A stretch of 64,000 nt of DNA from NCBI RefSeq assembly GCF_014174275.1, contig NZ_JABEQK010000003.1, forward strand, positions 186,001 to 250,000, written 5' to 3'. Below the pieces are notes generated by a model that did no database searches, was not told the origin of the DNA, and was given only the letters and a program-made list of their open reading frames with translations. The position numbers and the translations under genes are program-made. Every line of letters begins with the position of its first letter. Within the stretch, counting starts at the first letter, position 1. Origin of the DNA: Gluconacetobacter takamatsuzukensis. Lineage in GTDB: Bacteria; Pseudomonadota; Alphaproteobacteria; Acetobacterales; Acetobacteraceae. Shown piece by piece: positions 53,012 through 64,000 of this stretch.

Positions 53012-53983
53012 CTATTTTACAGCCAGAATCTCCTGCCCCTGAATCCGGGCCGCCTCTTCCTGTTCCCGCAGCGCGTCCCGCACTTCGACGATCAGCCGCT
53101 CCAGCGCCGGGGGCAGCCAGCGCGCCTCGCGGACATACACGCCCAGATCGGTCATGGCCCTGGGGTCATCCAGCGGCACATGCGCCAGCGCCCCCCGGCT
53201 GATATCGAATTCCAGCGCCAGCCGGGACTGGAACGCCAGCCCCACCCCGGCGGCGACCATGCGGTTGGTCAGCTCGATCGAGCCGGTTTCCAGCACCACG
53301 TCCAGCCGGTCGCGCCACGGATGCAGCATCGGGTCCATGACCTGATGGAGCGAGAGCGATTCGCTCGGCAGGATCAGGCGATAGTCCAGGCATTCCTCGA
53401 TTCGCACGCTGCGCCGGCCCGCCAGCGGATGGTCGGCCGGCATCACCACCCCCACCGGAAAGCGCGCCACCGCCACCCGGCGCAGATCGTCCGGCGCATC
53501 CAGCGAAAAGGCGATGCCCAGATCGGTTGTGCCGCCGCTCAGGGCAGCCACGATCCGCGCGGGCGACCCTGTATCCGCCTGGAGGTCGATCCCCGGCCAG
53601 GTGCGCGTCATGCGCGTCAGCAGCCGGGCCATCAGGTCGCCGGCAATGCCCTCGACCGTCATCAGGCTGATGCGCCCGCCCCGCATCCCGGCCAGCGCCG
53701 CGATCTGCTCGTCGGTGCGCACGGCATCCTGCATGACGGTGACGATATGGCGGGCCACGATCTCGCCCACCGCGGTCAGCACCATGCCGCCGGGCAGCCG
53801 GTCGAACAGCGGCGCCCCGATCTCGTCCTCCATCTGGGCGATCTGCCGCGTCAGGGCCGAGGGCGTGACATTGAGCTGCCGCGCCGCCTCGCGGATCGAG
53901 CCATGGTCGCGCACCGCGTTGAAATACAGGATACAGCGCGCGTGCAGCCGCATCATGTGCTGGCTTCGGGCCGGTCCCCTCAT
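53012..53983 (-). CDS. LysR-family transcriptional regulator
   Basis: The 323-residue protein has a winged HTH at about residues 17-75 (GSIREAARQLNVTPSALTRQIAQMEDEIGAPLFDR) and a periplasmic-binding-like effector domain (about 100-300). The ATG at 53983 has a GAGGA site and lies 10 bp after the xdhC stop, so it is likely the last gene of xdhABC-lysR. It is a natural candidate for purine-dependent control of the xdh and hpx genes; the effector is unknown. The region between it and the flavoprotein gene (52778-53011) is AT-richer near its end and contains the 12-bp hairpin. Confidence 0.92.
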   Translation of the reverse strand: MRGPARSQHMMRLHARCILYFNAVRDHGSIREAARQLNVTPSALTRQIAQMEDEIGAPLFDRLPGGMVLTAVGEIVARHIVTVMQDAVRTDEQIAALAGMRGGRISLMTVEGIAGDLMARLLTRMTRTWPGIDLQADTGSPARIVAALSGGTTDLGIAFSLDAPDDLRRVAVARFPVGVVMPADHPLAGRRSVRIEECLDYRLILPSESLSLHQVMDPMLHPWRDRLDVVLETGSIELTNRMVAAGVGLAFQSRLALEFDISRGALAHVPLDDPRAMTDLGVYVREARWLPPALERLIVEVRDALREQEEAARIQGQEILAVK

Positions 53984-53993
53984 ATCCTGTTCC

Positions 53994-54827
53994 TCATGCC
54001 TGCCGCTCCGACATCGCATCCTCGCCATGCAGCAGGCGCTCGACGATTTCCGCCGCCACCAGGGCGGCGATGATTTCCGGCCGCTTGTCGCGGATGCCCC
54101 GGTCCCCGATCGGGCAGACCAGGGTCGCAATCCGCTCGACCCCCAGCCCCACGGCCCGAAAGCCTGCCTCGAACCCCCGGCGTTTCGTCTTCGACCCGAT
54201 CAGCCCGACATAGCGGAAATCGCCCCGCTCCAGCGCCGCCCCCACGATCAGCGCATCCAGCCTGTGGCTGGGGGTCAGAACCAGGATGCCCGAACCGGCC
54301 GGGGCGGCGGCCAGCGCGCGCTCCCAGTCTTCGGTAATCCGCACCGCAACCCCTTCGGGCACCAGGCCGAATTCGTCGGCCCGCGCATCGATCCAGGTCA
54401 GGCGCAATGGCAGCGGCGCCAGCGTCCGGGCCAGCGCCCGCCCGACATGCCCGGCCCCGAACAGCAGCAGATGCGGGCGCCCCGCCCATGCGGCCTCGGC
54501 CTCGCGCACGATCGCATCCAGCATCGCCTCGTCCGCGCGCTCGATCCGCACCCGCACCCTGCCGCCGCAACACTGGCCCAGCTCGGGTCCCAGCGGAATC
54601 TCCAGCTCCCCACCCTCGCCGGTCCCGGCCAGCAGCGCGCGCGCACGCGCCACGCACTCCCATTCCAGCCGTCCCCCGCCGATGGTCCCGGCCAGCGCGT
54701 CCGGCGCGACGAGCATGAACGACCCGGCCTCGCGCGGGGTGGACCCCACGGCCGCGCGGATGCTGACGCGCACGACAGGCCAGCCGGCCCGCCGCCACCC
54801 CGCCAGCGCGGTGATGATGCTGTCCAT
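53994..54827 (-). CDS. xdhC: Xanthine dehydrogenase accessory protein XdhC
   Basis: XdhC binds molybdenum cofactor, aids its sulfuration and loads it into XdhB. The 277-residue protein has RVSIRAAVGSTPREAGSFML at the start, AGTIGGGRLEWE, a central GQCCGGRVRV, and a Rossmann-like half beginning HLLLFGAGHVGRALA. These blocks are the family signature. It starts 11 bp after the xdhB stop, in the usual xdhABC order. Confidence 0.96.
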   Translation of the reverse strand: MDSIITALAGWRRAGWPVVRVSIRAAVGSTPREAGSFMLVAPDALAGTIGGGRLEWECVARARALLAGTGEGGELEIPLGPELGQCCGGRVRVRIERADEAMLDAIVREAEAAWAGRPHLLLFGAGHVGRALARTLAPLPLRLTWIDARADEFGLVPEGVAVRITEDWERALAAAPAGSGILVLTPSHRLDALIVGAALERGDFRYVGLIGSKTKRRGFEAGFRAVGLGVERIATLVCPIGDRGIRDKRPEIIAALVAAEIVERLLHGEDAMSERQA

Positions 54828-54838
54828 GGTCCCACCTG

Positions 54839-57232
54839 TCAGGCCACGGAAGCCGCGCCGGCCCGCGCGGCGGCGCGGGCGCGCATCCGTTCGGCCGCGC
54901 GCAGGATCGCCTCGGGCGTCGCGGGCGCATCCAGCCCGGGGCATGACCGGTACCCGTCCAGGCTGGCCAGCGCGTCGGAAATCGCATGCAGCACCGCCAC
55001 CCCATGCACGAAGGGCGGCTCGCCCACCGCCTTGGAGCGAAAGATCGTCTCCTCTCGGTTGGGCGCATGCTCCAGCAAGGCGACGTTGAAGATGCCCGGC
55101 CGGTCGGAACAGGCCGGGATCTTGTAGGTGCTGGGCGCATGGGTGCGCAGCCGGCCGTTCTCGTCCCATACCAGTTCCTCGGTGGTCAGCCATCCGGCCC
55201 CCTGCACAAAGGCCCCCTCGACCTGCCCGATATCGATCGCCGGGTTCAGCGACTGCCCGGCATCGTGCAGGATATCCACGCGCTCGATCCGCATCTCGCC
55301 CGTCAGCAGGTCCACGGCGACCTCGGCACACGCGGCGCCATAGGCGAAATAAAAGAACGGCCGCCCCCGCCCGGTATCCGGATTCCACGAGATCTTCGGC
55401 GTCTTGTAGAACCCGCTGGAAGACATCGACACACGCGCCAGATAGGCCGCGCGCGTCAGCTCGCCGAACGGCACGACCGTCGCCCCGACATGCACCCCGT
55501 CGGCCCGGAAATGGATCTCGGCCTCGCCGACCCCCCAGTGCCCGGCGGCAAACGTCACCAGCCGTTCCCTGATCCGGCGCACGGCATCCAGCACCGCCAT
55601 GCCGTTCAGGTCCGCGCCGCTCGACGCCGCGGTGGCCGAGGTATTGGGCACCTTGCCCGTGGTGGTGGCGGTAATGCGGACCCGGTCGGCCGGTAGGCCG
55701 AATTCCCGCATCGCGATCTGCACCATCTTGGTGTGCAGCCCCTGCCCCATCTCGGTGCCGCCATGGTTCACCTGCACCGACCCGTCGGTATAGACATGCA
55801 CCAGGGCGCCGGCCTGGTTGTAATGGGTGGCGGTAAAGGAAATACCGAACTTCACCGGCGTCAGCGCAATGCCCCGCCGTATATGCGGGCTGTCTTCATT
55901 GCCGGCACGGATCGCGGCCCGGCGCGCGCGATAGGCACAGCCTTCGGCCAGCTCCGTCATGATCTCCGCCGCGATCGAATCCTCGACCGTCATATGGTAC
56001 GGCGTCAGGTCGCGCGTGCCGGTGCCGTAGACATTGCGCAGCCGCACATCCAGCGGGTCCAGCCCGGTGGCGAAGGCAATCTCCTCGATCACCCGCTCGG
56101 CCGCCACGATGCCCTGCGGCCCGCCGAAGCCGCGATAGGCGGTATTGGACTGCGTATTGGTCTTCAGCGGCTCCGAGCGCAGCCGCACATCGGGATAGTA
56201 ATAGGCATTGTCGGCATGAAACAGCGCCCGGTCGGTCACGGGGCCCGACAGGTCGGCCGACCAGCCGCACCGCGCCGCCAGCACCATGTCCACGGCCCCG
56301 ATGCGCCCGTCATCGTCGAAGCCCACCGTGTAGTCGACCGCGAAATCATGACGCTTGCCCGTCATCATCATGTCGTCGTCGCGGTCCAGCCGCATCTTGG
56401 CCGCGCGCCCGGTCAGTTCCGCCGCCAGCGCCGCCAGGCAGGCCGGCCCGTTGGCCTGCGTCTCCTTGCCGCCGAACCCGCCGCCCATGCGCCGGACCTC
56501 GGTCGTCACCAGGTTGCTGGGCCGGTCCAGCACATGTGCCACCATATGCTGGGTCTCGGTCGGATGCTGGGTGGAGGACCAGACCCGTATCTCCCCCTCC
56601 TCGCCCGGCTGCGCCAGCGCCGCCTGCCCTTCGAGGTAGAAATGCTCCTGCCCGCCCATCACGATGCGCCCCGACACAAGGCGCGGCGACGCCGCCAGCC
56701 CCCGGTCCACATCGCCGCGCCGCATGGTCAGCGCGCGCCACACCAGCGCGCCCCCGGCGGCCCGTGCCTGGTCGATATCCAGCACGGCGGGCAGGTCCTC
56801 GTAGACGATCCGCGCCAGCCGCGCCGCCCGGCGGCCCTGCCCCCGCGTCTCGGCCACGACAGCGAAGATCGGCTGGCCGTGGAACGACACGATGTCCGAC
56901 GCCAGCAGCGGCTCGTCGTTCTTCCCCACCGGGCTGACCTGGTTATGGCCGGGAATGTCGGCCGCCGTCAGCACCCGCACCACCCCGGGCGCGGCCCGCA
57001 CGGCCTCCAGGTCCATCGACACGATCCGGGCATGGGCGCGGGTGCTCAGGCCCGGCACCACATGCAGCAAACCCTTCGGCTCCGGCATGTCGTCGATATA
57101 GGCGGCGGAGCCCGAGACGTGCATCGCGGCACTCTCATGCCGCAGGCTCTGCGACGCTCCACCGGCGACACCCGCCTCACTGCCCGGCACGGCTCGATCC
57201 CCGGCCGCCCGATCGATCGCGACGTCAGACAT
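54839..57232 (-). CDS. xdhB: Xanthine dehydrogenase molybdopterin-binding subunit
   Basis: This is the catalytic subunit that hydroxylates hypoxanthine and xanthine to urate. The 797-residue protein has the N-terminal aldehyde-oxidase a/b hammerhead domain (SGSAAYIDDMPEP), GGQEHFYLEGQ, RRMGGGFGGKETQ, the Arg in TAYRGFGGPQG, GTEMGQGLHTKMVQ and the catalytic Glu in FRSKAVGEPPF. All are standard for bacterial XdhB. The ATG at 57232 overlaps the xdhA 3' end by eight bases. Confidence 0.97.
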   Translation of the reverse strand: MSDVAIDRAAGDRAVPGSEAGVAGGASQSLRHESAAMHVSGSAAYIDDMPEPKGLLHVVPGLSTRAHARIVSMDLEAVRAAPGVVRVLTAADIPGHNQVSPVGKNDEPLLASDIVSFHGQPIFAVVAETRGQGRRAARLARIVYEDLPAVLDIDQARAAGGALVWRALTMRRGDVDRGLAASPRLVSGRIVMGGQEHFYLEGQAALAQPGEEGEIRVWSSTQHPTETQHMVAHVLDRPSNLVTTEVRRMGGGFGGKETQANGPACLAALAAELTGRAAKMRLDRDDDMMMTGKRHDFAVDYTVGFDDDGRIGAVDMVLAARCGWSADLSGPVTDRALFHADNAYYYPDVRLRSEPLKTNTQSNTAYRGFGGPQGIVAAERVIEEIAFATGLDPLDVRLRNVYGTGTRDLTPYHMTVEDSIAAEIMTELAEGCAYRARRAAIRAGNEDSPHIRRGIALTPVKFGISFTATHYNQAGALVHVYTDGSVQVNHGGTEMGQGLHTKMVQIAMREFGLPADRVRITATTTGKVPNTSATAASSGADLNGMAVLDAVRRIRERLVTFAAGHWGVGEAEIHFRADGVHVGATVVPFGELTRAAYLARVSMSSSGFYKTPKISWNPDTGRGRPFFYFAYGAACAEVAVDLLTGEMRIERVDILHDAGQSLNPAIDIGQVEGAFVQGAGWLTTEELVWDENGRLRTHAPSTYKIPACSDRPGIFNVALLEHAPNREETIFRSKAVGEPPFVHGVAVLHAISDALASLDGYRSCPGLDAPATPEAILRAAERMRARAAARAGAASVA

Positions 57233-58703
57233 GGGCAACCTCCCGCCCACGCCCGGCCAGCCGGGTCTCGGCGCGCGCAACGCCCGGCGCGGTCTCGGCA
57301 AACAGGCGCGTCAGCAGGTTGGCGGCAACGGTGCGCCGATACCAGTCGCTGGCCCGCATGTCGGAAATCGGCGCAAAATCGGTGGCGATGGCCGCCCGCG
57401 CGGCGTCCAGGGTCGCCTCGTCCCAGACCCGCCCCCGCAGCGCGTCCTCGGTCGCGCGGGCGCGGCAGGGGGTGGCAGCCATGCCGCCAAAGGCGATCCG
57501 CGCCTCGCCGATCCGCCCCTCGCCGTCCAGCGTCAGGGCAAAGGCCCCCAGAAGCGCCGAGATATCCTGGTCGAACCGCTTGGAAATCTTGTAGGCGCGG
57601 AAGACGGTCCCGGCCGCCGGAACCGGCACGCTCACAGCCTCGACGAATTCCCCCGGCTGGCGGTCCTGCCGCCCATAGGCCAGGAAATAATCCTCCAGCT
57701 TCAGCGTCCGGCGCACATCGCCCCGCCGCAGATGCAGCATCGCCCCGGCCGCGATCATTACCGGCGGCCCGTCACCGATGGGCGAGCCATTGGCGATGTT
57801 GCCGCAGACCGTGCCGGCATTGCGCACCTGCGTCGATCCCAGGCGCCTTACCACCTCCCCGGCATCGGGCAGCAGGTCCGCCAAAGCGGCCCGGGCCTCG
57901 CCATAGGTAACGGCAGCGCCGATCCGCAGCCCCCCCGCCGTGCGCTCCACCCCCCGCAGGTCGGCTATCCGCCCGATGAAGACGACATGCGGCAGCACGC
58001 GCAGCCCCTTCGTGACCCACAGCCCGACATCGGTGGCACCGGCGACGATCGTGGCCTCCGGGTCCTCGGCCAATGTCGCGGCCAGCGCGTCCGAATCGGC
58101 GGGAATCGTCAGCCGCCCCTCGGGCGTGCCCAGGCGCACCGTCCGCCCGTCGCGCAGCGCCGCCAGCCGGTCCGCAATCGCGTCCGCCACGCCGTCGAAC
58201 CGGTCGGGCCCCGCCGCCATGGCCCGCTTCATGGCCCGCACGATCGGGGCATAGCCGGTACAGCGGCACAGATTGCCCGCCAGCGCGTCGTCGATCGGCC
58301 CGTCCTCGGCCACCGCCCCCGGCGCCTTGCGATAGGCGACCATCGACATCACGAATCCCGGCGTGCAGAAGCCGCATTGCGAACCATGCAGATCCACCAT
58401 CGCCTGCTGGACCGGGTGCATCGTACCATCCGCCGCGCGCAGATCCTCGACCGTAAACAGCTGGGCCCCGTCCAGCATCGCCACGAACTGGATGCAGGCA
58501 TTCACCGCCCGCCAGACCAGCGCACCATCCTCCAGCCGGACGACCAGCACGGTACAGGCGCCGCAATCGCCCTCGTTGCAGCCCTCCTTGGTGCCGGTCC
58601 GCCCCCGATGCTCCCGCAGCCAGTCCAGGACTGTCAGGGTCGGCGGGACGGCCGACAGGTCGCAGAGCGTATCGCCCAGATAAAAGCGGATATGGTCGCG
58701 CAT
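57225..58703 (-). CDS. xdhA: Xanthine dehydrogenase iron-sulfur/FAD subunit
   Basis: XdhA carries electrons from the molybdenum centre to NAD. The 492-residue protein has a plant-type 2Fe-2S domain (GCNEGDCGACTV), a second 2Fe-2S helical domain (CGFCTPGF ... LCRCTGY), and the FAD domain with GATDVGLWVTKGL and AGTVCGNIANGSPIGD, followed by the CO-dehydrogenase flavoprotein C-terminal domain. ATG 58703 begins the family-typical MRDHIRFYLG. It is the first gene of xdhABC-lysR; the 166-bp gap to the dihydropyrimidinase gene may hold its promoter. Confidence 0.97.
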   Translation of the reverse strand: MRDHIRFYLGDTLCDLSAVPPTLTVLDWLREHRGRTGTKEGCNEGDCGACTVLVVRLEDGALVWRAVNACIQFVAMLDGAQLFTVEDLRAADGTMHPVQQAMVDLHGSQCGFCTPGFVMSMVAYRKAPGAVAEDGPIDDALAGNLCRCTGYAPIVRAMKRAMAAGPDRFDGVADAIADRLAALRDGRTVRLGTPEGRLTIPADSDALAATLAEDPEATIVAGATDVGLWVTKGLRVLPHVVFIGRIADLRGVERTAGGLRIGAAVTYGEARAALADLLPDAGEVVRRLGSTQVRNAGTVCGNIANGSPIGDGPPVMIAAGAMLHLRRGDVRRTLKLEDYFLAYGRQDRQPGEFVEAVSVPVPAAGTVFRAYKISKRFDQDISALLGAFALTLDGEGRIGEARIAFGGMAATPCRARATEDALRGRVWDEATLDAARAAIATDFAPISDMRASDWYRRTVAANLLTRLFAETAPGVARAETRLAGRGREVAHV

Positions 58704-58869
58704 GGTTCGGTTCCGTCGAGCAAGAGACACGCCCCAGGGGGCAAATGTCCTGGCTGCCCACCCCCCGCAGGACAGACAACCGGAACGCGGGCCGCATCGC
58801 CTCCCCCGAGGTGACCCGATCCCGCCTGATTTATGGCCTGAAACGTCCCCCGAAAGAAACGCTCGCGCA

Positions 58870-60459
<1,590 letters not shown>

Positions 60460-60473
60460 CTAAAACTTGCAGC

Positions 60474-61142
60474 ATGACCCGTTCCAGCGCCCTTTCCCCC
60501 TCCCTGACCCTGACGACGATCCACGACCGGCCGGCCGGCGCCCCCCGCCGCGCCAGCACCGGGCAGATCCTGCGGGCCGCCGAGCGCGAATTCGGCCGCG
60601 ACGGCTACAAGGGGGCCAGCATGGCCGCCATCGCCGCCGCGGCCGGCCTGCCCAAGGCCAATATCCATTATTATTTCGGCACCAAGGAGGATCTGTACCG
60701 CGCGGTGCTGGAAAACATCCTCGACAACTGGCTGGGCGACGCAACGGTCTGGATCCACCCTGACGCCACCCCCCGGGCGGCGCTGGAAGGCTATGTCCGT
60801 GCGAAAATCGCCTTCTCGCGCGAACGGCCAGACGCCTCGCGCATCTTCGCGCACGAGGTCCTGCAGGGCGCACCGAACATCCAGGGCTATTTCAACACCG
60901 CGCTGCGCCAGCACGTCCAGACGCTGGAAGACGTCTTCCGCGCCTGGCAGCGCGCCGGGCAGATGCGGCCGATCAACGGCGCGCACCTCATGTTCTGCAT
61001 CTGGGCCATGACCCAGACCTATGCCGACATGAGCGCCCAGGTCTGCGCGGTACTGGGCAAGGCCACCCTGGCGGAGAAAGAGTACGACGACGCAGCGACC
61101 ACGATCATCGCGCTGGTCCTGAACGGGATAGAAACGACCTGA
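60474..61142 (+). CDS. TetR-family regulator, RutR-like
   Basis: The 222-residue protein has a TetR HTH at about residues 28-75 (STGQILRAAEREFGRDGYKGASMAAIAAAAGLPKANIHYYFGTKEDLY split over this region) and a YcdC/RutR-type ligand domain (FAHEVLQGAPNIQGYF, TLEDVFRAWQRAGQMRPI). RutR in E. coli senses uracil and thymine and controls pyrimidine and purine catabolic genes. Its position, divergent from the dihydropyrimidinase gene and ahead of the amidohydrolase and transaminase genes, supports the same role here. The palindrome at 60440-60456 is its likely operator. Confidence 0.92.
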   Translation: MTRSSALSPSLTLTTIHDRPAGAPRRASTGQILRAAEREFGRDGYKGASMAAIAAAAGLPKANIHYYFGTKEDLYRAVLENILDNWLGDATVWIHPDATPRAALEGYVRAKIAFSRERPDASRIFAHEVLQGAPNIQGYFNTALRQHVQTLEDVFRAWQRAGQMRPINGAHLMFCIWAMTQTYADMSAQVCAVLGKATLAEKEYDDAATTIIALVLNGIETT

Positions 61143-61313
61143 TATTCAGCCATATGCTTATATCAGGTTATGAATATCGATAACGTCCCACGACGACATT
61201 CGCGGTATCGCATCGATCGTACGGTTATCTGACGACACGATCCGCCCGGCACCGTCCGTCCAGGCACGGGCCCGCCGGTAACGCGGCGCGGATCGCATTG
61301 CGGGAGAGCAGAC

Positions 61314-62582
61314 ATGAGCAGTTCGGGCGTCCTTCAGGCCGGCGGCAACATCACGGTAGACGGCACGGCGCTGTGGACCGACATCCTGGAAACCGCGCGG
61401 ATCGGCGGCACGCCCAAGGGCGGCGTCCGGCGCCTGACCCTGACGGAGGAAGACCGCCAGGTACGCGCCTGGTTCGCCGCCGCCTGCACCGCTCTGGGCT
61501 GCACCGTCACCCACGATTCGATGGGCAACCAGTTCGCTCGCCGCCCCGGGCGCGACGCTACCCTGCCGCCCATCACCATGGGCAGCCATCTCGACACCCA
61601 GCCGACCGGCGGCAAGTTCGACGGCATCGTGGGCGTGCTGGGCGGGCTGGCGGTGCTGCGCGCCCTGCATGCCTCGGGCTTCGAAACCCGCCACCCGATC
61701 GAACTGATCAACTGGACGAACGAGGAAGGCGCCCGCTTCGCCCCCGCCATGCTCGCCTCCGGCGTCTTCGCCGGCGTGTTCACCGAGCAGGAGGCCCTGG
61801 ACAAGACCGACCGCGACGGCATCCGCTTCGGCGACGCCCTGGCGGCAATCGGCTATCGGGGCGAGGCACCGTGCGGCGACCACCCGGTCGCGGCCTATTT
61901 CGAACTGCATATCGAACAGGGCCCGATCCTGGAGGCCGAGGGCAAGACCATCGGCATCGTCACCGGCGTGCAGGGCATGCGGTGGTACGAGCTGACTCTG
62001 ACGGGCCGCGATTCCCACGCCGGCACCACGCCCATGACCATGCGGGCCGACGCCCTGCTGGCGGCGGCGCGCATCATCGAGGCCGTCAGCGCCGTCGCCC
62101 TGGCCCACGGGCCCAACGCGGTCGGCACGGTCGGACTGCTGGAAAACCGGCCCAACAGCCGCAACGTCGTCCCCGGCGAGGTCTTCTTCAGCATCGACCT
62201 GCGCCACCCGGACGATGCGGTGGTCGCGGCAATGGAAGCCGACCTGCGCGCGCGGATCGAGCAGATCGTGACCGACGCCGGAATCGGGCTGGAGATGGCG
62301 CGCGTGTGGGACTCGCCGGCCGTGCATTTCGATCCGGCCTGCATCGCATCGGTCCGCGCGGCGACCGATTCCTTCGGCTATCCGGCCCGCGACATCGTCT
62401 CGGGCGCCGGGCACGATGCCGCCTACATGGCCCGCGTCGCCCCCACGACCATGGTCTTCGTCCCCTGCGCGGGCGGGCTGAGCCATAACGAGGCCGAAAG
62501 CGCCGAGCCGGGCGACGTCGCCGCCGGCGCCAACGTGCTGCTGCGCGCGGTGCTGGACGCGGACATCAGGCTGGACGCCTGA
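61314..62582 (+). CDS. N-carbamoyl-beta-alanine / allantoate-type amidohydrolase (M20)
   Basis: The 422-residue M20 di-metal hydrolase has His in TMGSHLDTQ, Asp in GGKFDGIVG, the Glu pair in NWTNEEGARF, His in YFELHIEQGP and the distal His in GLSHNEAE. The lid has GRDSHAGTTPMTMR, usual for carbamoyl-amino-acid hydrolases. Next to a dihydropyrimidinase and an omega-transaminase it most likely makes beta-alanine or 3-aminoisobutyrate from the N-carbamoyl forms. Since hpxK already covers allantoate, a second allantoate hydrolase seems less likely. A GGGAGAG site precedes ATG 61314. Confidence 0.9.
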   Translation: MSSSGVLQAGGNITVDGTALWTDILETARIGGTPKGGVRRLTLTEEDRQVRAWFAAACTALGCTVTHDSMGNQFARRPGRDATLPPITMGSHLDTQPTGGKFDGIVGVLGGLAVLRALHASGFETRHPIELINWTNEEGARFAPAMLASGVFAGVFTEQEALDKTDRDGIRFGDALAAIGYRGEAPCGDHPVAAYFELHIEQGPILEAEGKTIGIVTGVQGMRWYELTLTGRDSHAGTTPMTMRADALLAAARIIEAVSAVALAHGPNAVGTVGLLENRPNSRNVVPGEVFFSIDLRHPDDAVVAAMEADLRARIEQIVTDAGIGLEMARVWDSPAVHFDPACIASVRAATDSFGYPARDIVSGAGHDAAYMARVAPTTMVFVPCAGGLSHNEAESAEPGDVAAGANVLLRAVLDADIRLDA

Positions 62583-62729
62583 CAGCCCGGCCGAAAAATC
62601 GGCAGCCTGCCGGGCAAGAAATCATCTAGCCCGGCGGCGCGGCCTGTTCCATCCTCCGATGGTTGCGAAGCCGTCACGGTCATTCCCCACCGGGCGGGTC
62701 CGCATGTTCGATCTCAGGAGCCTCGCGCG

Positions 62730-64000
62730 ATGTCGCCTACCAATCACGACGCGTTCTGGATGCCGTTCACGGCCAACCGGCAGTTCCGCCGGACGCCGCG
62801 CATGCTGGTCGCGGCCGATGGCATGTATTACACGTCCGAGGACGGGCGGCAGGTCATGGACGGCTGCGCCGGCCTGTGGTGCGTGAATGCGGGCCATAAC
62901 CGCCCCCGCATCACCCAGGCGGTACAGAAGGCGATCGCGACGCTGGATTTCGCCCCCACCTTCCAGATGGGCCACCCGCTGGCCTTCCAGGCCGCCGACC
63001 GCATCGCGGCCCTGGCGCCGGGCGACCTCAACCACGTCTTCTTCTGCAATTCCGGGTCCGAAGCCGCCGATACGGCGCTCAAGATCGCCATCGCCTACCA
63101 CCGCGTACGCGGCGAAGGCGCCCGCACCCGCCTGATCGGGCGCGAGCGCGGCTATCACGGCGTGGGCTTCGGCGGCATCTCGGTGGGCGGCATCTCCGGC
63201 AACCGCAAGCTGTACGGCACACTGCTGGCCGGGGTCGACCATCTGCCCCACACGTTGGACCTGGAACGCAACGCGTTCAGCAAGGGCCTGCCCCCCTATG
63301 GCGCGGAACTGGCCGACAATCTGGAACGGATCGTCGCCCTGCACGACCCGTCGACCATCGCCGCCGTGATGGTCGAGCCCATGGCGGGGTCGACCGGCGT
63401 GCTGCCGCCCCCCGTCGGCTACCTCAAGCGCCTGCGCGAGATCTGCGACAAATACGGCATCCTGCTGATCTTCGACGAGGTCATCACCGGTTTCGGCCGC
63501 ATGGGCGGCACGCCCTTCGCGTCCGAGAAATTCGGCGTCGTGCCCGATATCCTGACCTGTGCCAAGGGCATCACCAACGGCACCATCCCCATGGGCGCCG
63601 CCATCGCGCGCGACCATGTCTACGAAGCCTTCATGAACGGCCCCGAAGCCGGGATCGAACTGCCGCACGGCTACACCTATTCCGGCCACCCGGTCGCCTG
63701 CGCCGCGTCGCTCGCGACCCTCGACACCTACGCCGAGGAAAACCTGTTCGAGCGCGCGGGCGACATCGCCCCCTATTTCGAGGAAGCCGCCCACGCCCTG
63801 CGCGGCCTGCCCAACGTCATCGACATCCGCAATGTCGGCATGGTCGCGGGCATCGAACTCAGCCCCCGCCCCGGCGCACCGGGCGCCCGCGCCTACGAGA
63901 TCTTCGACCGCGCATTTCACAAGGGCGTGCTGATCCGCTACACCGGCGACGTGCTGGCCATCTCGCCGCCGCTGATCATCCAGAAATCGGAAATCGACCA
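62730..64000 (+). CDS. Omega-amino acid:pyruvate transaminase (3' partial)
   Basis: The frame starts at ATG 62730 behind an AGGAG site and stays open to the right edge, so the C-terminus is missing. The 423 visible residues show a class III PLP aminotransferase: FWMPFTANRQF, GLWCVNAGHNRP, FCNSGSEAADTALK, RGYHGVGFGG, IFDEVITGFGRMG and the Schiff-base Lys279 in CAKGITNGTIPMG. The closest group by motif is beta-alanine/omega-amino acid:pyruvate transaminase, which would pass beta-alanine from pyrimidine degradation into central metabolism. It lies 147 bp after the amidohydrolase gene. Confidence 0.93.
   Translation, partial: MSPTNHDAFWMPFTANRQFRRTPRMLVAADGMYYTSEDGRQVMDGCAGLWCVNAGHNRPRITQAVQKAIATLDFAPTFQMGHPLAFQAADRIAALAPGDLNHVFFCNSGSEAADTALKIAIAYHRVRGEGARTRLIGRERGYHGVGFGGISVGGISGNRKLYGTLLAGVDHLPHTLDLERNAFSKGLPPYGAELADNLERIVALHDPSTIAAVMVEPMAGSTGVLPPPVGYLKRLREICDKYGILLIFDEVITGFGRMGGTPFASEKFGVVPDILTCAKGITNGTIPMGAAIARDHVYEAFMNGPEAGIELPHGYTYSGHPVACAASLATLDTYAEENLFERAGDIAPYFEEAAHALRGLPNVIDIRNVGMVAGIELSPRPGAPGARAYEIFDRAFHKGVLIRYTGDVLAISPPLIIQKSEID

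Noticed and set aside
61141-61178. GATATTCA/TGAATATC inverted repeat after the TetR gene as an operator
   Set aside because: Arms of 8 bp separated by 22 nt in AT-rich DNA may be chance; no match to a known site.

Overview
The window is chromosomal DNA from a high-GC alphaproteobacterium, most likely an acetic acid bacterium (Acetobacteraceae; Gluconacetobacter or a close relative). This is an inference. It rests on strong GC bias with long antisense shadow frames, a fused shikimate kinase/3-dehydroquinate synthase, an NAD-type isocitrate dehydrogenase, a Hint-domain passenger protein, and the sdhE-mfd / recG arrangement. No phage, transposase, CRISPR array or rRNA operon is visible.

Region 1 (0-14 kb) is mainly housekeeping: a SPOR-domain lytic transglycosylase (cut by the left edge), accA, xerD preceded by an overlapping 47-codon gene, aroK-aroB, an OmpA-type outer-membrane protein with a textbook terminator, gtrA-like, tenA-like, alaS, a beta-carbonic anhydrase, an exported EEP-family hydrolase, an aldo/keto reductase and a 45-codon membrane peptide gene. 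A 137-nt multi-stem inverted repeat lies between that peptide gene and an SDR gene. Region 2 (14-30 kb) holds sdhE-mfd-SDR (leftward), recG, an LpxR-like lipid A deacylase, a double cold-shock-domain protein, smpB, dapA, pheA, kdsB, a membrane cytochrome c with hisN, serA and tRNA-Thr(UGU).

Region 3 (30-36.6 kb) looks more accessory. It has an AT-rich leader and a Hint-domain beta-solenoid protein, an XRE regulator, a MASE1-PAS-GGDEF diguanylate cyclase and a RadC-like JAMM protein next to a HAD phosphatase. A second RadC paralogue on the other side of the phosphatase has lost its metal-binding histidines. Region 4 (37-43.6 kb) is housekeeping again: uvrD/pcrA-prmA, an M24 aminopeptidase and NAD-isocitrate dehydrogenase.

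Region 5 (43.7-64 kb) is a large nucleobase catabolic block. Leftward genes encode the route from xanthine to oxalate: xdhABC with a LysR regulator, an FMO-like flavoprotein, hpxX-hpxY (AtzG/AtzE-like amidase), hpxW (oxamate amidohydrolase-type), hpxK, hpxJ, puuE, uraD and uraH, most with 4-8 nt overlaps. No urate oxidase or HpxO is present, so the flavoprotein is a candidate for that step. Upstream lies a dihydropyrimidinase gene divergent from a RutR-like TetR regulator. After the regulator come an N-carbamoyl-beta-alanine/allantoate-type amidohydrolase and an omega-amino-acid transaminase (cut by the right edge), which together resemble reductive pyrimidine degradation. A perfect 17-bp palindrome in front of the TetR gene is a good operator candidate.
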